DNA of 64,000 bases, from the NCBI GenBank assembly GCA_016716475.1, contig JADJWG010000001.1, positions 124,001-188,000 on the forward strand, in the 5' to 3' direction. This document shows positions 1 through 8,277 of this stretch, in pieces (the stretch's first letter is position 1; each line of letters begins with the position of its first letter). The translations under genes were made by a program, and so were the position numbers. This stretch comes from Phycisphaerales bacterium (GTDB lineage: Bacteria; Planctomycetota; Phycisphaerae; UBA1845; Fen-1342). The notes beneath the pieces are model-generated. The model saw only the letters and a program-made list of their open reading frames with translations, made no database searches and was not told the origin of the DNA.

Positions 1-273
1 TACGAGTTCTCTGAAGAGATCATCGTGACACCGACCGCGTGCCCCGGCGATGCCAACGGCGACGGTGTCGTGAACTTCGCTGACATATCGCCCTTCATCG
101 CGGCGATCAAGGCCGGCAACGCGGGCAACTGGAACTGCAACATCGCCGGCGGCTTCGGCCCGTATCGCAACAGCGATGCCAACGGCGACCAGGTGGTGAA
201 TTTCGCCGACATTTCGCCGTTCATCGCGCTCCTCAAGGCCCCGCCGCCGCCCTGTGTGAGTACCTGCCCGTAG
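1..273 (+). CDS. C-terminal fragment of a dockerin-repeat secreted protein
   Basis: The gene is cut by the left edge: the frame is open from base 1, so the true start lies outside. The 90 visible residues hold two near-identical Asp-rich repeats, each with a DANGDGVVNFADISPF-type core about 40 residues apart, ending in ALLKAPPPPCVSTCP. Such cores are calcium-binding dockerin-type or EF-hand-like repeats, placed at the C-terminus of large secreted or surface proteins in planctomycetes and in cellulosomal bacteria. The second copy reads DANGDQVVNFADISPF. Four cysteines may form disulfides, fitting an extracytoplasmic location. The catalytic or adhesive part of the protein cannot be seen, so only the module is identified. 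Confidence 0.8.
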   Translation, partial: YEFSEEIIVTPTACPGDANGDGVVNFADISPFIAAIKAGNAGNWNCNIAGGFGPYRNSDANGDQVVNFADISPFIALLKAPPPPCVSTCP

Positions 274-321
274 CACCCATCGTGCGAACCCGCTTCGGCG
301 GATCGCAAAGCCGCACTTGCT

Positions 322-354
322 GCGAGCCCCGGTCGTAACCCGGCCGGGGCTCGC
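322..354 (+). terminator. Hairpin after the dockerin gene
   Basis: A perfect 11-bp inverted repeat (GCGAGCCCCGG and CCGGGGCTCGC) with an 11-nt loop lies 49 bases after the stop codon. There is no T-run, so it is a terminator-like hairpin rather than a textbook intrinsic terminator. Confidence 0.5.
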
Positions 355-671
355 GGTGCGCGCGGTCACCGGGTCACCGGCCTACTTCCCGATAGCCGAA
401 ACCACGGCACTTTCTGACAGATCGCCATCTTGCACGACCTACTTACCTGCGAGTGAAGGCGAGCTGCGGGTTCGCACCGGTTCAAGCTCCGGCCAGCGCT
501 CCGCGGCTATACAAGCAATGGAGATTCACCTGAATCACCTTTTGCTCCGCATCACCGCCGGCCTGGACACCGTCGCCCCTTGCGCAAGGATGTGTGTGTG
601 CTGAGACCCGTGGTTTGAGTCCGACAGCGACAGCGCTGCGAGATGCGTTTGGGCCCTGGGAGGGGCCACCT

Positions 672-699
672 GGACCCCGGCCAGCGCTGGCCGGGGTCC
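672..699. repeat. 28-bp perfect palindrome
   Basis: GGACCCCGGCCAGC is followed directly by its exact reverse complement with no spacer. It sits in the 666-base gene-free stretch 274-939. Apart from this palindrome and the hairpin at 322-354, I see no convincing gene in that stretch; the short open frames on either strand lack an SD site and similarity. Confidence 0.6.
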
Positions 700-939
700 T
701 GCCTTTGCAGCTCCGATTATGTACACAGAGCAGGAGGATTCGGTCGATGAGTTCCATGATGTGACGCGGCAGCGTGTGAACCGTTTCACCTCGCGAGCGA
801 CACACGGAATCGCTTGGGGTCTGGTTTGCCTTGCCGCTTTTTGACCGCTACTCTCTGAAGTGAGGGAGCATTTCATTACCGCGGGGCGTTACGCGAGTTG
901 CTAGCTCGCGTGCCAACGGCTCGCCGGGAGAGACATGTC

Positions 940-1203
940 ATGAACGGACTACCCACTAGCGCGCCGGCGAACGATGTGATCGAGCGTGCCCGTGATGCGA
1001 TCGAGAGCTATCGCCCGTTCATACGCCCGGACGGCTGCGACCTCGAATTCCTCGGCGTGAAGGATGGCATGGCTCGTATCCGAATCCTCGGCCTGGAATC
1101 CGGGTGCTGCTTGCAGGCGGAAGTCACCCTGCAACGCATGGTGGAACGACACCTGCGCGCGGCAGTGCCGGAAATTCGCGGTGTCGTGAGCATCTGCGAG
1201 TAA
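940..1203 (+). CDS. NifU C-terminal domain-like protein with altered cysteine motif
   Basis: This 87-residue protein matches the NifU/Nfu C-terminal fold along its length: an early IRPDGCDLEFL segment (normally PxLxxDGGDVELV), a central strand pair, and a closing VPEIRGVVSICE (normally VPGVxxVVxV). Nfu proteins carry a CxxC pair that holds a bridging 4Fe-4S cluster. Here the expected CGSC is SGCC at residues 54-57, so the first cysteine is Ser and two cysteines are adjacent. Cysteines also occur at residue 33 and near the end. The ATG at 940 was chosen because GGGAGA lies 7 bases upstream and conservation starts soon after. The gene stands alone and converges on clpX. Fe-S scaffold function is uncertain. 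Confidence 0.75.
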   Translation: MNGLPTSAPANDVIERARDAIESYRPFIRPDGCDLEFLGVKDGMARIRILGLESGCCLQAEVTLQRMVERHLRAAVPEIRGVVSICE

Positions 1204-1373
1204 GTGTCAGCGATTCCGGTGTGACGGTGGCTGGTACCAAGCACTGGCCGCGCTGCCCGTGCAAAGAGAAACGACCCGCACCAGGGGATCTGCGATCGAT
1301 CCTGAAACTCCGCGCCTTCGTAGGCCGGGCTTGCGGGTGGGTCCCCGTCTCCGCTGAAAGCGCCCCTCACCCG

Positions 1374-1396
1374 CCCTCTCCCCAACGGGGAGAGGG
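1374..1396. terminator. Bidirectional hairpin between the NifU-like gene and clpX
   Basis: CCCTCTCCCC and GGGGAGAGGG pair perfectly around a 3-nt AAC loop, between the convergent NifU-like gene and clpX. A related CCCGCCCTC-CCC motif recurs near 8223-8234, suggesting a dispersed repeat family. Confidence 0.55.
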
Positions 1397-1411
1397 AGAT
1401 GGAGATTGCTT

Positions 1412-2695
1412 CTAGGCCGATTCCTTTCGCAATCGTCCCGGAGCAAGCAGGTCCGCTTCCCCGCGCACCACTTCCGGCGTGACCTTGTACGTAGTGCCCT
1501 GCTTCAACTCGGGCAGTTCGAACATGCAGTCCAGCATGAACTCTTCCGTCACACTGCGCAGCGCCCGCGCCCCAGTATCGCGTTGCAGGGCCTGCTGGGC
1601 GATCTCCTCGAGGGCCTCGCGGCTGAACTCGAGCTTGCCCCCCTCCAGCTCGAACAGCTTCTGGTACTGCTTGCAGATCGCGTTGCGCGGCTCGGTCATG
1701 ATCTGGATGAGGGCCGGCACGTCCAGCGGCTGCAACGGGCAGATGATCGGGAGGCGACCGACGAATTCGGGGATCATCCCGAACTCGATAAGGTCATCGG
1801 GCGTGACCTGGTCCAGCAGCCAGCCCAAGTCGCGCAGTTCGTCCTGATCCCGCCCTTCGGAATTGAACCCGATCTTCTTCCGGCCCAGCCGCTTGCTCAC
1901 GATCTTGTCGAGGCCGACAAACGTGCCGCCGCAGATGAACAGGATGTTGGTCGTATCCAGTTGAATGTACTGCTGCTCAGGGTGTTTCCGACCACCCTGC
2001 GGCGGAATGTTGCTGACGGTGCCTTCAAGCATCTTCAGCAGGGCCTGCTGGACACCCTCACCGCTCACGTCGCGCGTGATGGAGACGTTGTTCCAGGTCT
2101 TTCCGATCTTGTCGATCTCGTCGATGTAGACGATGCCACGCTGGGCCGCTTCGATGTCATAGTCCGCGGCCTGCAACAAGCGTAGCAGGATGTTTTCGAC
2201 GTCTTCCCCAACGTACCCCGCCTCGGTCAGCGTCGTCGCATCACCGATCGCAAACGGTACGTTCAGAATGCGGGCCAGGGTACGCGCGAGCAAAGTCTTG
2301 CCCACGCCCGTCGGCCCGATCATCAGGATGTTACTCTTGTCGATCTCGACGTCTTCGCTCGTCATCGCATCGGCATGCGCGAGACGCTTGTAATGCGTAT
2401 GGACCGCCACCGACAATGCCCGCTTCGCGTGCGTCTGACCAATCACGTACTGGTTGAGAAAGTCATAAATCTCGCGTGGCTTGGGGATCGTCTTCAGTGT
2501 CGTGCGGCCTTTGCCCGCCCGCCGCTGCTCTTCGCGGATCAGGTTGTGGCAGAGCTCGATGCAGGAGGAGCAGATGAACACATCGCTCGCCCCCTCCACC
2601 ATCGGGCCCGCGTCGCGGTGGCTCTTGCCGCAGAAGCTGCACACGCTCGACCGGCGGCCGCCACGATTGCCCGTTGTCCCACGACTTCCACTCAT
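1412..2695 (-). CDS. clpX: ATP-dependent Clp protease ATP-binding subunit ClpX
   Basis: ClpX is the hexameric AAA+ unfoldase that feeds substrates to ClpP. The 427 residues are full length for the family. The N-terminal zinc-binding domain has C19, C22, C42 and C45. The AAA+ core shows Walker A GPTGVGKT at 127-134, the GYVGED pore loop near 165, Walker B IVYIDEIDKI near 195, and an IPEFVGRLP segment. The RGTTGNRGGRRSS head is Arg/Gly-rich. No clpP or trigger-factor gene is next to it, so ClpX appears to be a solitary transcription unit here. The ATG start is preceded by a promoter about 80 bases upstream. Confidence 0.97.
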   Translation of the reverse strand: MSGSRGTTGNRGGRRSSVCSFCGKSHRDAGPMVEGASDVFICSSCIELCHNLIREEQRRAGKGRTTLKTIPKPREIYDFLNQYVIGQTHAKRALSVAVHTHYKRLAHADAMTSEDVEIDKSNILMIGPTGVGKTLLARTLARILNVPFAIGDATTLTEAGYVGEDVENILLRLLQAADYDIEAAQRGIVYIDEIDKIGKTWNNVSITRDVSGEGVQQALLKMLEGTVSNIPPQGGRKHPEQQYIQLDTTNILFICGGTFVGLDKIVSKRLGRKKIGFNSEGRDQDELRDLGWLLDQVTPDDLIEFGMIPEFVGRLPIICPLQPLDVPALIQIMTEPRNAICKQYQKLFELEGGKLEFSREALEEIAQQALQRDTGARALRSVTEEFMLDCMFELPELKQGTTYKVTPEVVRGEADLLAPGRLRKESA

Positions 2696-2773
2696 GAACG
2701 CTCCTCAGCACGCACGGGCGGAGTTCGCCGACGCCGGGCACGCACTCCCGCTGTCGTCACACCACACCGCCTC

Positions 2774-2802
2774 ATTGTAGCGGCCACCGGCACCAATTCC
2801 AA
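2774..2802 (-). promoter_or_regulatory. Predicted clpX promoter
   Basis: On the minus strand TTGGAA (2797-2802) and TACAAT (2774-2779) are separated by 17 bases, a good sigma-70 match, giving a leader of roughly 70 nt before the clpX ATG. Confidence 0.55.
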
Positions 2803-2931
2803 CGCATGTGGTCGGGCCGGGGCGCAGAACCGCTCCTCTATCATCGGTCGCAAATGGCTGGCTGCTCCCGTCCTTGAGACACCCTTTGCGCCCGCGCTGA
2901 TACCGCGGAATCCCTCCGTTCCCGCCCCCGA

Positions 2932-3282
2932 TCAGTTGTTGTGGGGGTCGCGGGGTCCGGCGCTCCGCGTCTCCGCCCCGCCATCCGGGTCTACCTCGCG
3001 CCCTGCTGCGCCCTCCGCATCCAACTTACCCAGCAACGCCGCACGCATCGCGGTGTACTCACGCTCACTGATCTCGCCCCGCGTACGCAGTTCGCGCAGA
3101 TCCTGAAACGTAAAGTTCTCCCCAGCCGCTTCCCGGTGCGCCCAGCGCCGTACCGCCATGGCCGCGACGAAGCCCCCCAACGCCAGCAGCACCACGACCA
3201 GGAACCACAGCAGTAATTGCCCGAGCCCCTCAGGCGTCAGCACCCCGAGCACGACCGCGCTGTCTCTGGTCCAACTCAACAC
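2932..3282 (-). CDS. Small membrane protein with SHOCT-like C-terminal domain
   Basis: The 116-residue product has one strong transmembrane helix (about residues 18-43, QLLLWFLVVVLLALGGFVAAM). It is followed by a segment like the SHOCT domain: FTFQDLRELRTRGEISEREYTAMRAALLGKL at about 58-88, split here only for description. SHOCT motifs are short C-terminal helices that probably mediate oligomerisation; their exact function is unknown. The start is a GTG with a weak SD. It lies 91 bases downstream of the secretin-domain gene on the same strand and may be co-transcribed. The acidic tail (EVDPDGGAETRSAGPRDPHNN) is probably disordered. Confidence 0.6.
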   Translation of the reverse strand: MLSWTRDSAVVLGVLTPEGLGQLLLWFLVVVLLALGGFVAAMAVRRWAHREAAGENFTFQDLRELRTRGEISEREYTAMRAALLGKLDAEGAAGREVDPDGGAETRSAGPRDPHNN

Positions 3283-3373
3283 CGCAGAGGGTACTTCCCG
3301 TATACGTCAGCACCTGCGGCCGTCCCGGAACGACCGCAGGCAAGCCGATTTCAGCAGCCGAGCTGGTGCACGC

Positions 3374-4129
3374 TTAAGGTCCGGCCACTTCTTCCTCGCG
3401 CACATAGCCACCCAGCCGCTGATGCACGAGCAGCGTGTTGCGAACAATCAACTGTCGCTGGAAGGCGTGAATCGTTCCGAGGCCGCCGTTCTCCACCCAA
3501 CTGTAGGGCTCGACCGTTTGCTGAATCAGGTCAACCAATTGTCGCATCATCGGCCCCCCCATGCCATCGGCGTCGTAATCCTGATCCTGGCCCTGGTCCT
3601 GCTGTTGGTTACCCTGACCGAACATCCCACCGCCGCCACCGCCGCCACCGCCCTGGCCAAGACCCTGCGTAACGTCGAACCCCTGATCCTGCCGGGCGCG
3701 CGGCAAGACCAGCAGGAGGTCCGAGACGTCATAGATCTTCGTCACCATCTCGCGGTTGAGATCCTCCTCCGTGGAGAAGATCAGCAACCGTCCGCTGGCC
3801 CGGTATGCGAGCTTCACTTCCGAGCCGCCGGCTTCGTTCATGATCAGCCACAGAACCTGCGACAGCCGCAGGTTGCGCGCCTGCATGCTGATGGGTGCAT
3901 CACGCTCGATTCCGGCATCGGTGAGATTCTGCCACCGCACGATGATGTTCAACTGCGTGAAGTCAGTCAGCCAATCCATGACCTGCTCGAGCGGCGTTTC
4001 GGTCATGCTGACTTCCGGCACACGCTGGTTCAGCAGCGCCAATGTCCCGGGAGCGCGTCGGGCGGGCTGCGCGAAAGCAGTCGCACCCGTGAGCAACACC
4101 AGCGCTCCGATGCAAAGATAGGTTTTCAT
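3374..4129 (-). CDS. Exported protein with a secretin/STN-like domain and a polyglycine linker
   Basis: A 251-residue exported protein. The signal peptide is MKTYLCIGALVLLTGATAFAQ, and the ATG at 4129 has AGGAGG 9 bases upstream. Residues about 45-120 resemble the secretin and TonB short N-terminal (STN/N0) fold: PLEQVMDWLTDFTQLNIIV, a strand with ISMQARNLRLSQVL, then LWLIMNEAG. Near residue 160 is an unbroken run of nine glycines, followed by a Gln/Asp-rich stretch (QGNQQQDQGQDQDYDADG). The C-terminus has a second small domain ending near NTLLVHQRLGGYVREEE. No pore-forming secretin beta-domain is present, so it is not itself a secretin. Similar proteins occur in planctomycetes near pseudopilin genes; the role is unknown. 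Confidence 0.7.
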   Translation of the reverse strand: MKTYLCIGALVLLTGATAFAQPARRAPGTLALLNQRVPEVSMTETPLEQVMDWLTDFTQLNIIVRWQNLTDAGIERDAPISMQARNLRLSQVLWLIMNEAGGSEVKLAYRASGRLLIFSTEEDLNREMVTKIYDVSDLLLVLPRARQDQGFDVTQGLGQGGGGGGGGGMFGQGNQQQDQGQDQDYDADGMGGPMMRQLVDLIQQTVEPYSWVENGGLGTIHAFQRQLIVRNTLLVHQRLGGYVREEEVAGP

Positions 4130-4355
4130 GGCCGTGCCTCCTGTTGGCGTTGCCAGCGGCGGTAACTGGCCACCGCCCATGGGCCATTATAGTGCCATCG
4201 GACACGGGGCAATCCTACCCATCGGGGTCTTCACCCGTGTTCCTCTGCCCCTTGGACCGACGTGCCCGGACAAAAGTTCCCGGAACCCCTCCCGCTTTTT
4301 CACATTCTGAAACAGCCCCGTCTGCCTCCCCGCCTTGGCTCCCCCACCACTGGGC

Positions 4356-5177
4356 TCAGTTCAGGGCAAGCAGAGCAGCCCGGAGCTGCCGGAGGTTTGT
4401 GCGAGCCAGGGAACTGTCCTGCCCATCCGGTTCACGCTCCAGCAGCAGTTGCAGGTGGGCACATGCACTACGGACATCCCCGAGCCGGTAGTGCACGGTC
4501 GCGAGGTCCTGGAGATACCGCACCTCGCGCGGCTCGACAGCCACCAGTCGCCGCAGTACACCGGCCAGCCGCGGCAGGTCATTCTGTGCCATGAAGATGC
4601 GGCGCAGGTTCTCCAGCATCCTGCGCAGCACCATCCGCGTGTCGGCTGGCTTGAGGTGGCGCGCCGAAAGCGACACGCTCCCTCCGGACACACCCCGCAG
4701 GAGTTGCCGGCAGTCACTCAAATCGAGTGAGCGCGCCTCATGAAACGGATCGACCAGCACAAAGCGCTCCGCATCGTCGATCCGTACCAGGAAATGACCC
4801 GGCAGCGGTACCCCGTGCACCGGCCACTTCAGGCGCCGACCCACTTCGATCCAGACCATCGCCAACGAGATCGGGATTCCGCGCCGCGTGTCGAGTACTC
4901 GATTGAGGTAGCTGTTCTCCGGGTCATAGTAATCGTTACGGTTCCCATCGAACGCAAACTCGTCGAGCAGCACGGCGCGCATCGCGAGATAGCGCAGGTT
5001 GGCCGCAGCGCCGGCACGCTGCGCGGCCACGGCTTCCGCGAGTTCATCAAGCAGGCGCAGGTAACGACTGATGTTCAAACCCGGATATTCGTCACGTGCG
5101 AGATGGAGTGCCGCACAGTCCAGCCGGATCTGCGAGCTTTCCAGTTCCATCAATAGATCAAACGGGTGACGGCTCAT
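4356..5177 (-). CDS. SirB1-family transglutaminase-like protein with TPR tail
   Basis: The 273-residue protein matches the SirB1/transglutaminase-like family. The core at about 60-165 holds NDYYDPENSYLNRVLDTRRGIPISLAMVW, then VHGVPLPGHFLVR and FVLVDPF, in the usual family order. The nucleophilic Cys of true transglutaminases is not apparent in the RRGIPISLAM segment, as is common in this family, so enzymatic activity is doubtful. The C-terminal ~80 residues form TPR-like helices (VRYLQDLATVHYRLGDVRSACAHLQLLL). The ATG at 5177 was chosen because GGGGA lies 6 bases upstream and the longer frame has a weak N-terminus. It is probably cytoplasmic. Confidence 0.8.
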   Translation of the reverse strand: MSRHPFDLLMELESSQIRLDCAALHLARDEYPGLNISRYLRLLDELAEAVAAQRAGAAANLRYLAMRAVLLDEFAFDGNRNDYYDPENSYLNRVLDTRRGIPISLAMVWIEVGRRLKWPVHGVPLPGHFLVRIDDAERFVLVDPFHEARSLDLSDCRQLLRGVSGGSVSLSARHLKPADTRMVLRRMLENLRRIFMAQNDLPRLAGVLRRLVAVEPREVRYLQDLATVHYRLGDVRSACAHLQLLLEREPDGQDSSLARTNLRQLRAALLALN

Positions 5178-5444
5178 CTGGTCCCCAAGATGAGTGGCCT
5201 CTTTCGCAACCTTCCACTCCTGCGAACAATTCGATGATAGCGACTTGAGCACGGCAAAAAACCCCTGCACAGACAGCTTTTTTCGCGCTCGCACTTATGA
5301 GACGCGCAGCTTCTGCGCGCGATCGCCTCCACGCCCGACTCCCCAGCGCGGGGCCGCGCACCCAACCGCTTGCTGGTGACCTGCTTAGCTCGCGTAGCGG
5401 TTGCCGGACACACCCTGCCCGGTGGGGACAAGGCCCGCTAACAT

Positions 5445-6395
5445 GTGGTCAACATGGCACTTGATACTCCACAGCAAAAGCGCGCACGCCACATCTGGGG
5501 CCGGCTGGTCATCGCGGTGACCATCGCCACCTGCGCCCTCGCACTCTTCTGGCGCCAGGAAATCCGAGCGCATTACTGGGCCCTGCGCCTTTCTTCCACG
5601 CACGAGCTCGACATGCGCGCCGCCTACCTCACCGCGCTGTGCAACCTGGGATCGGCAGCGCGCGGCGCAGCGCGCCGACTGCTCGCGCAAGAGGATACTG
5701 AACTGCGCTCGTATGGCATCCTGATCCTGCAGGCCTTACGTGACGCGCGCAGCCGCGCGGACCTGCTACCCCTGCTCTCCGATCCCGACCCGGCGCTCCG
5801 GCGCCTGGCTGCGGTCGCACTCGCTGCCCACCAGCACGATGACGTCGTCCCTGCGCTGGCAACGCTGTTGCGCGCCAGTGACGCCGACACGGTACGGGCC
5901 GCCGCGCTCACGCTCGAGCGACTCGGCACGCCCGCCGCTGTAGAACTGCTTGCGCGCGTGTGTACCGAACTGCCCACCGCGGAGGCCCGGGCAGCGGCTG
6001 CGGATGCGCTCGGTGGCATCGGCAGACCGGAGGCGGTTCCGGCGCTGGTGGCCCTGCTTGAGGATCACGCTGCCGTCACTTCCTGGTCCGCCGCGGACGA
6101 AGCCGTACAGAAGTTGTTAGGCCCACTCGCCCTGCAGGGTTGGACGGTCATGCCGACGACACTGCCGGCGACCGGCTTGCCGCCCACCACTGTAGCGGAG
6201 CGGGCCGCTGTAGCGCTGCAACGCATTACGGGGCTCGCGCCGCCATTCGCTTCGAGTCTGCCAACGGACGAACGGGGAGCCGCACAGGCGAAGTGGGCAG
6301 CCTGGGTGAAACCACCCGCTACGACTGCTCCGGCTGGGCCACCAGCCGAGTGGGGCGTGCTACCCTCAGTGCCCGCTACCCAACCCCAGCGCTGA
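5445..6395 (+). CDS. Membrane-anchored HEAT-repeat protein
   Basis: A 316-residue protein with one N-terminal transmembrane helix (about 20-40, LVIAVTIATCALALFW) and five to six HEAT-type helical repeats. Examples are ELRSYGILILQALRDARSRADLLPLL, PALRRLAAVALAAHQHDDVVPALATLL and TVRAAALTLERLGTPAAVELLARV. HEAT arrays are protein-binding scaffolds, so a fixed function cannot be assigned. The tail after about residue 225 is Pro/Ala/Thr-rich. The start is GTG at 5445; an ATG three codons downstream is an alternative, but the AAGG site at 5430-5433 favours the upstream codon. Its 3' end overlaps acpS on the other strand by 30 bases. Confidence 0.75.
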   Translation: MVNMALDTPQQKRARHIWGRLVIAVTIATCALALFWRQEIRAHYWALRLSSTHELDMRAAYLTALCNLGSAARGAARRLLAQEDTELRSYGILILQALRDARSRADLLPLLSDPDPALRRLAAVALAAHQHDDVVPALATLLRASDADTVRAAALTLERLGTPAAVELLARVCTELPTAEARAAAADALGGIGRPEAVPALVALLEDHAAVTSWSAADEAVQKLLGPLALQGWTVMPTTLPATGLPPTTVAERAAVALQRITGLAPPFASSLPTDERGAAQAKWAAWVKPPATTAPAGPPAEWGVLPSVPATQPQR

Positions 6396-6755
6396 GGCCT
6401 GCGCATACTCCCCCGCGTGGGTAATCGAGACAAGCACCTGGGTGATCCCCCGTTCGGCCGCCAGTTCGGCCGCCCGCCCCAGCAGGCGCACCTCCGGCCG
6501 CCCGGACTCCCCCGCCACCGTCTCGATGTCAGTCCATTGCAGACCCCGGCTCCAGCCGGTTCCGAGCACCTTCATGACGGCCTCTTTGACCGCGAAACGT
6601 CCCGCCAGATGCACGGCCGCGCGGTGTCGCGCAAGGCAGTAGGTCCGTTCGACCGGGGTGAACACCCGCGCGAGGAAACGCTCGCCATGCACCGTCCACA
6701 CGCGCTCCAGCCGCGGCAGGTGGACCAGATCGATACCGTGCGCCACGATCATCAT
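6366..6755 (-). CDS. acpS: Holo-[acyl-carrier-protein] synthase
   Basis: AcpS transfers 4'-phosphopantetheine from CoA to a serine of apo-ACP, activating fatty acid synthesis. The 129-residue length is typical. The two metal/catalytic sites are present: D9 in GIDLVHLPRLE and E58 in GRFAVKEAVMKVLGTGW. The C-terminal VLVSITHAGEYAQASAL strand also fits. The ATG at 6755 begins 43 bases after the prfB stop, so the two are likely co-transcribed; the start is the double-Met MMIVAHGID and its SD is weak. The 3' end overlaps the convergent HEAT-repeat gene. Confidence 0.93.
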   Translation of the reverse strand: MMIVAHGIDLVHLPRLERVWTVHGERFLARVFTPVERTYCLARHRAAVHLAGRFAVKEAVMKVLGTGWSRGLQWTDIETVAGESGRPEVRLLGRAAELAAERGITQVLVSITHAGEYAQASALGLGSGH

Positions 6756-6798
6756 GGGGCCGTGTACCGCCCGGTACGGTGCGCGCCGGCCAGCGGCG

Positions 6799-7924
6799 TC
6801 ACGATTTCTCTCCGCGCCGCAGTCGCTGCCGCAGCCGTGCGTCGATAAAGGGTTGTAAATCGCCGTCGAGAACGCGCTGCACATCCCCGATCGCGATGTT
6901 CGTGCGGTGATCCTTCACATGGATCGTGGACCCATGCACGACATAGCTGCGGATCTGATTGCCCCACGCAATATCGCCCTTTTCACTGTAGATTGCCGCC
7001 AGTTCAGCATCCTGCTTGGCCTTCTCCATCTGCTCGAGCTTCGACTGCATGATACTCAGCGCGCGGCGCTTGTTCGACGCCTGGCTGCGCTCGCTCACGC
7101 ATTCCACCATCATGCCCGTGGCCTTGTGACGCACACGCACCGCCGTTGCGACCTTGTTCACGTTCTGCCCGCCGGCGCCGGAGGCACGCCGGAAAAACTC
7201 GATCTCGACGTCGCCTTCCGACAGCTCGACTTTGGCGTCCTCGATTTCCGGCAGGCAGTCCACCCCGACAAACGATGTCTGCCGCTTGCCCTGCGCGTTG
7301 TAGGGACTAATCCGCACGAGGCGATGCACACCCATCTCGCAGGAGAGATAGCCGTACGCATACGCCCCCTCGATGAACAGCGTTACGGACTGGACCCCCG
7401 CCTCGTCGCCATCGCGCCGGTCAACTTCACTGGCTTTGAACCCCACGGACTCGAAGTACATCAGGTACATGCGCAGCAGCATCTCCGCGAAGTCGCAGGA
7501 GTCCACACCACCAGCCCCCGCCTGGATGCTGAAGTAGCAATTGCGCGCATCGTTCTCGCCGGCAAGCAACGTCAGCAACTCGACCTGGTCCGTTCGCTGC
7601 GCGATCTGGGCCAGTTCCTGCTGCACCTCGGCCGCACCTTGCGCGTCACCCTGTTCGTCGGCCAGTTCGATCAGGATGGCCGCATCGTCTGCCCGGCGGA
7701 GCAGTTCGCGCACGGGTTCCACCTGGGCGCGCACACCTTTCATCTCGAAGACAACTTGTTGCGCCGACTCCTGGTGATCCCAGAAGCCGGGCTGCTCCAT
7801 GCGGCTGGTCAGGTGCGCCAGCCGCGCGATCTTGCTTGGCAGGTCAAAGAGAGTCCCGGATCGCGTGGATCCGGGCCGTAAGCTCGGCCAGTGCCGCGGC
7901 AGGGTCATCAAAAGTTACAGCCAT
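6799..7924 (-). CDS. prfB: Peptide chain release factor 2, made by programmed +1 frameshift
   Basis: RF2 reads UGA and UAA stop codons and hydrolyses peptidyl-tRNA. Two frames must be joined. The first 26 codons run from ATG 7924 (AGGAA SD) and end MAVTFDDP...IRDSL at an in-frame CTT TGA C. Skipping one T (7846) continues DLPSKIARLAHL to the stop at 6799, giving 374 residues. CTT TGA C is the classic RF2 autoregulatory slip site: low RF2 stalls at UGA and favours the shift. A GGGA SD-like tract lies 4 bases before CTT. In the shifted product the catalytic GGQ falls at 251-253, close to the E. coli position. The stop-decoding tripeptide reads SPY (206-208) where E. coli has SPF. Confidence 0.95.
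7843..7875 (-). promoter_or_regulatory. prfB recoding site: hairpin, SD-like tract and CTT-TGA-C
   Basis: In mRNA sense, an 8-bp perfect hairpin (CCCGGATC, loop CACGC, GATCCGGG) occupies 7875-7855. It is followed by ACTCT and the slippery CTT TGA C (7849-7843). The GGG of the SD-like tract is in the 3' arm of the hairpin, so folding would hide it. Confidence 0.8.
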
Positions 7925-8160
7925 GATTCCTAAGTTTCGGTGACGCGCGGACGCACACTGGTTTGTTTCAACGTGGCAGCCGGTCCACCCCGACCGCCTG
8001 GAGCGAAGCATCCGGTCAAGCCGGCCATGATAGCAGATTCTCAAGGACGAGAAAGGCACCAACTCGATGTGCAGACCACTGCCCGGGATCTGGGCGTCTC
8101 GGAGCCACCGGGGGGCCGATCTGCACGCGTTCTGGATGGAGCATGCGCACCGCGTGCAGT

Positions 8161-8234
8161 CTCCTCCCAAGGGGCGAGGAGGAGAGGGGAGGTTCTGAAT
8201 CCGTTTGCAGGCGATCCTCCCCCGCCCTCCCCTC
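8161..8234. repeat. Nested G/C-skewed inverted repeats
   Basis: CTCCTC/GAGGAG (8161-8166, 8176-8181) and GAGGGGAGG/CCTCCCCTC (8184-8192, 8226-8234) form nested arms in the 353-base gap upstream of prfB. No gene is seen in this gap. The CCCGCCCTC-type arm resembles the hairpin at 1374-1396. Confidence 0.4.
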
Positions 8235-8277
8235 ATCAGGGAGAAGATCACCGAAATGGCACCGGGTTACCCGCTAC

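Noticed and set aside
482..876. Two overlapping minus-strand frames in the gap before the NifU-like gene
   Set aside because: No SD site, no known domain, and poor codon bias.
1406..2185. 259-codon open frame antisense to clpX
   Set aside because: Shadow of the clpX frame without an SD or conserved features.
7844..8251. Independent short protein ending in MAVTFDDP...IRDSL
   Set aside because: It is the 5' end of prfB before the programmed frameshift, not a separate gene.
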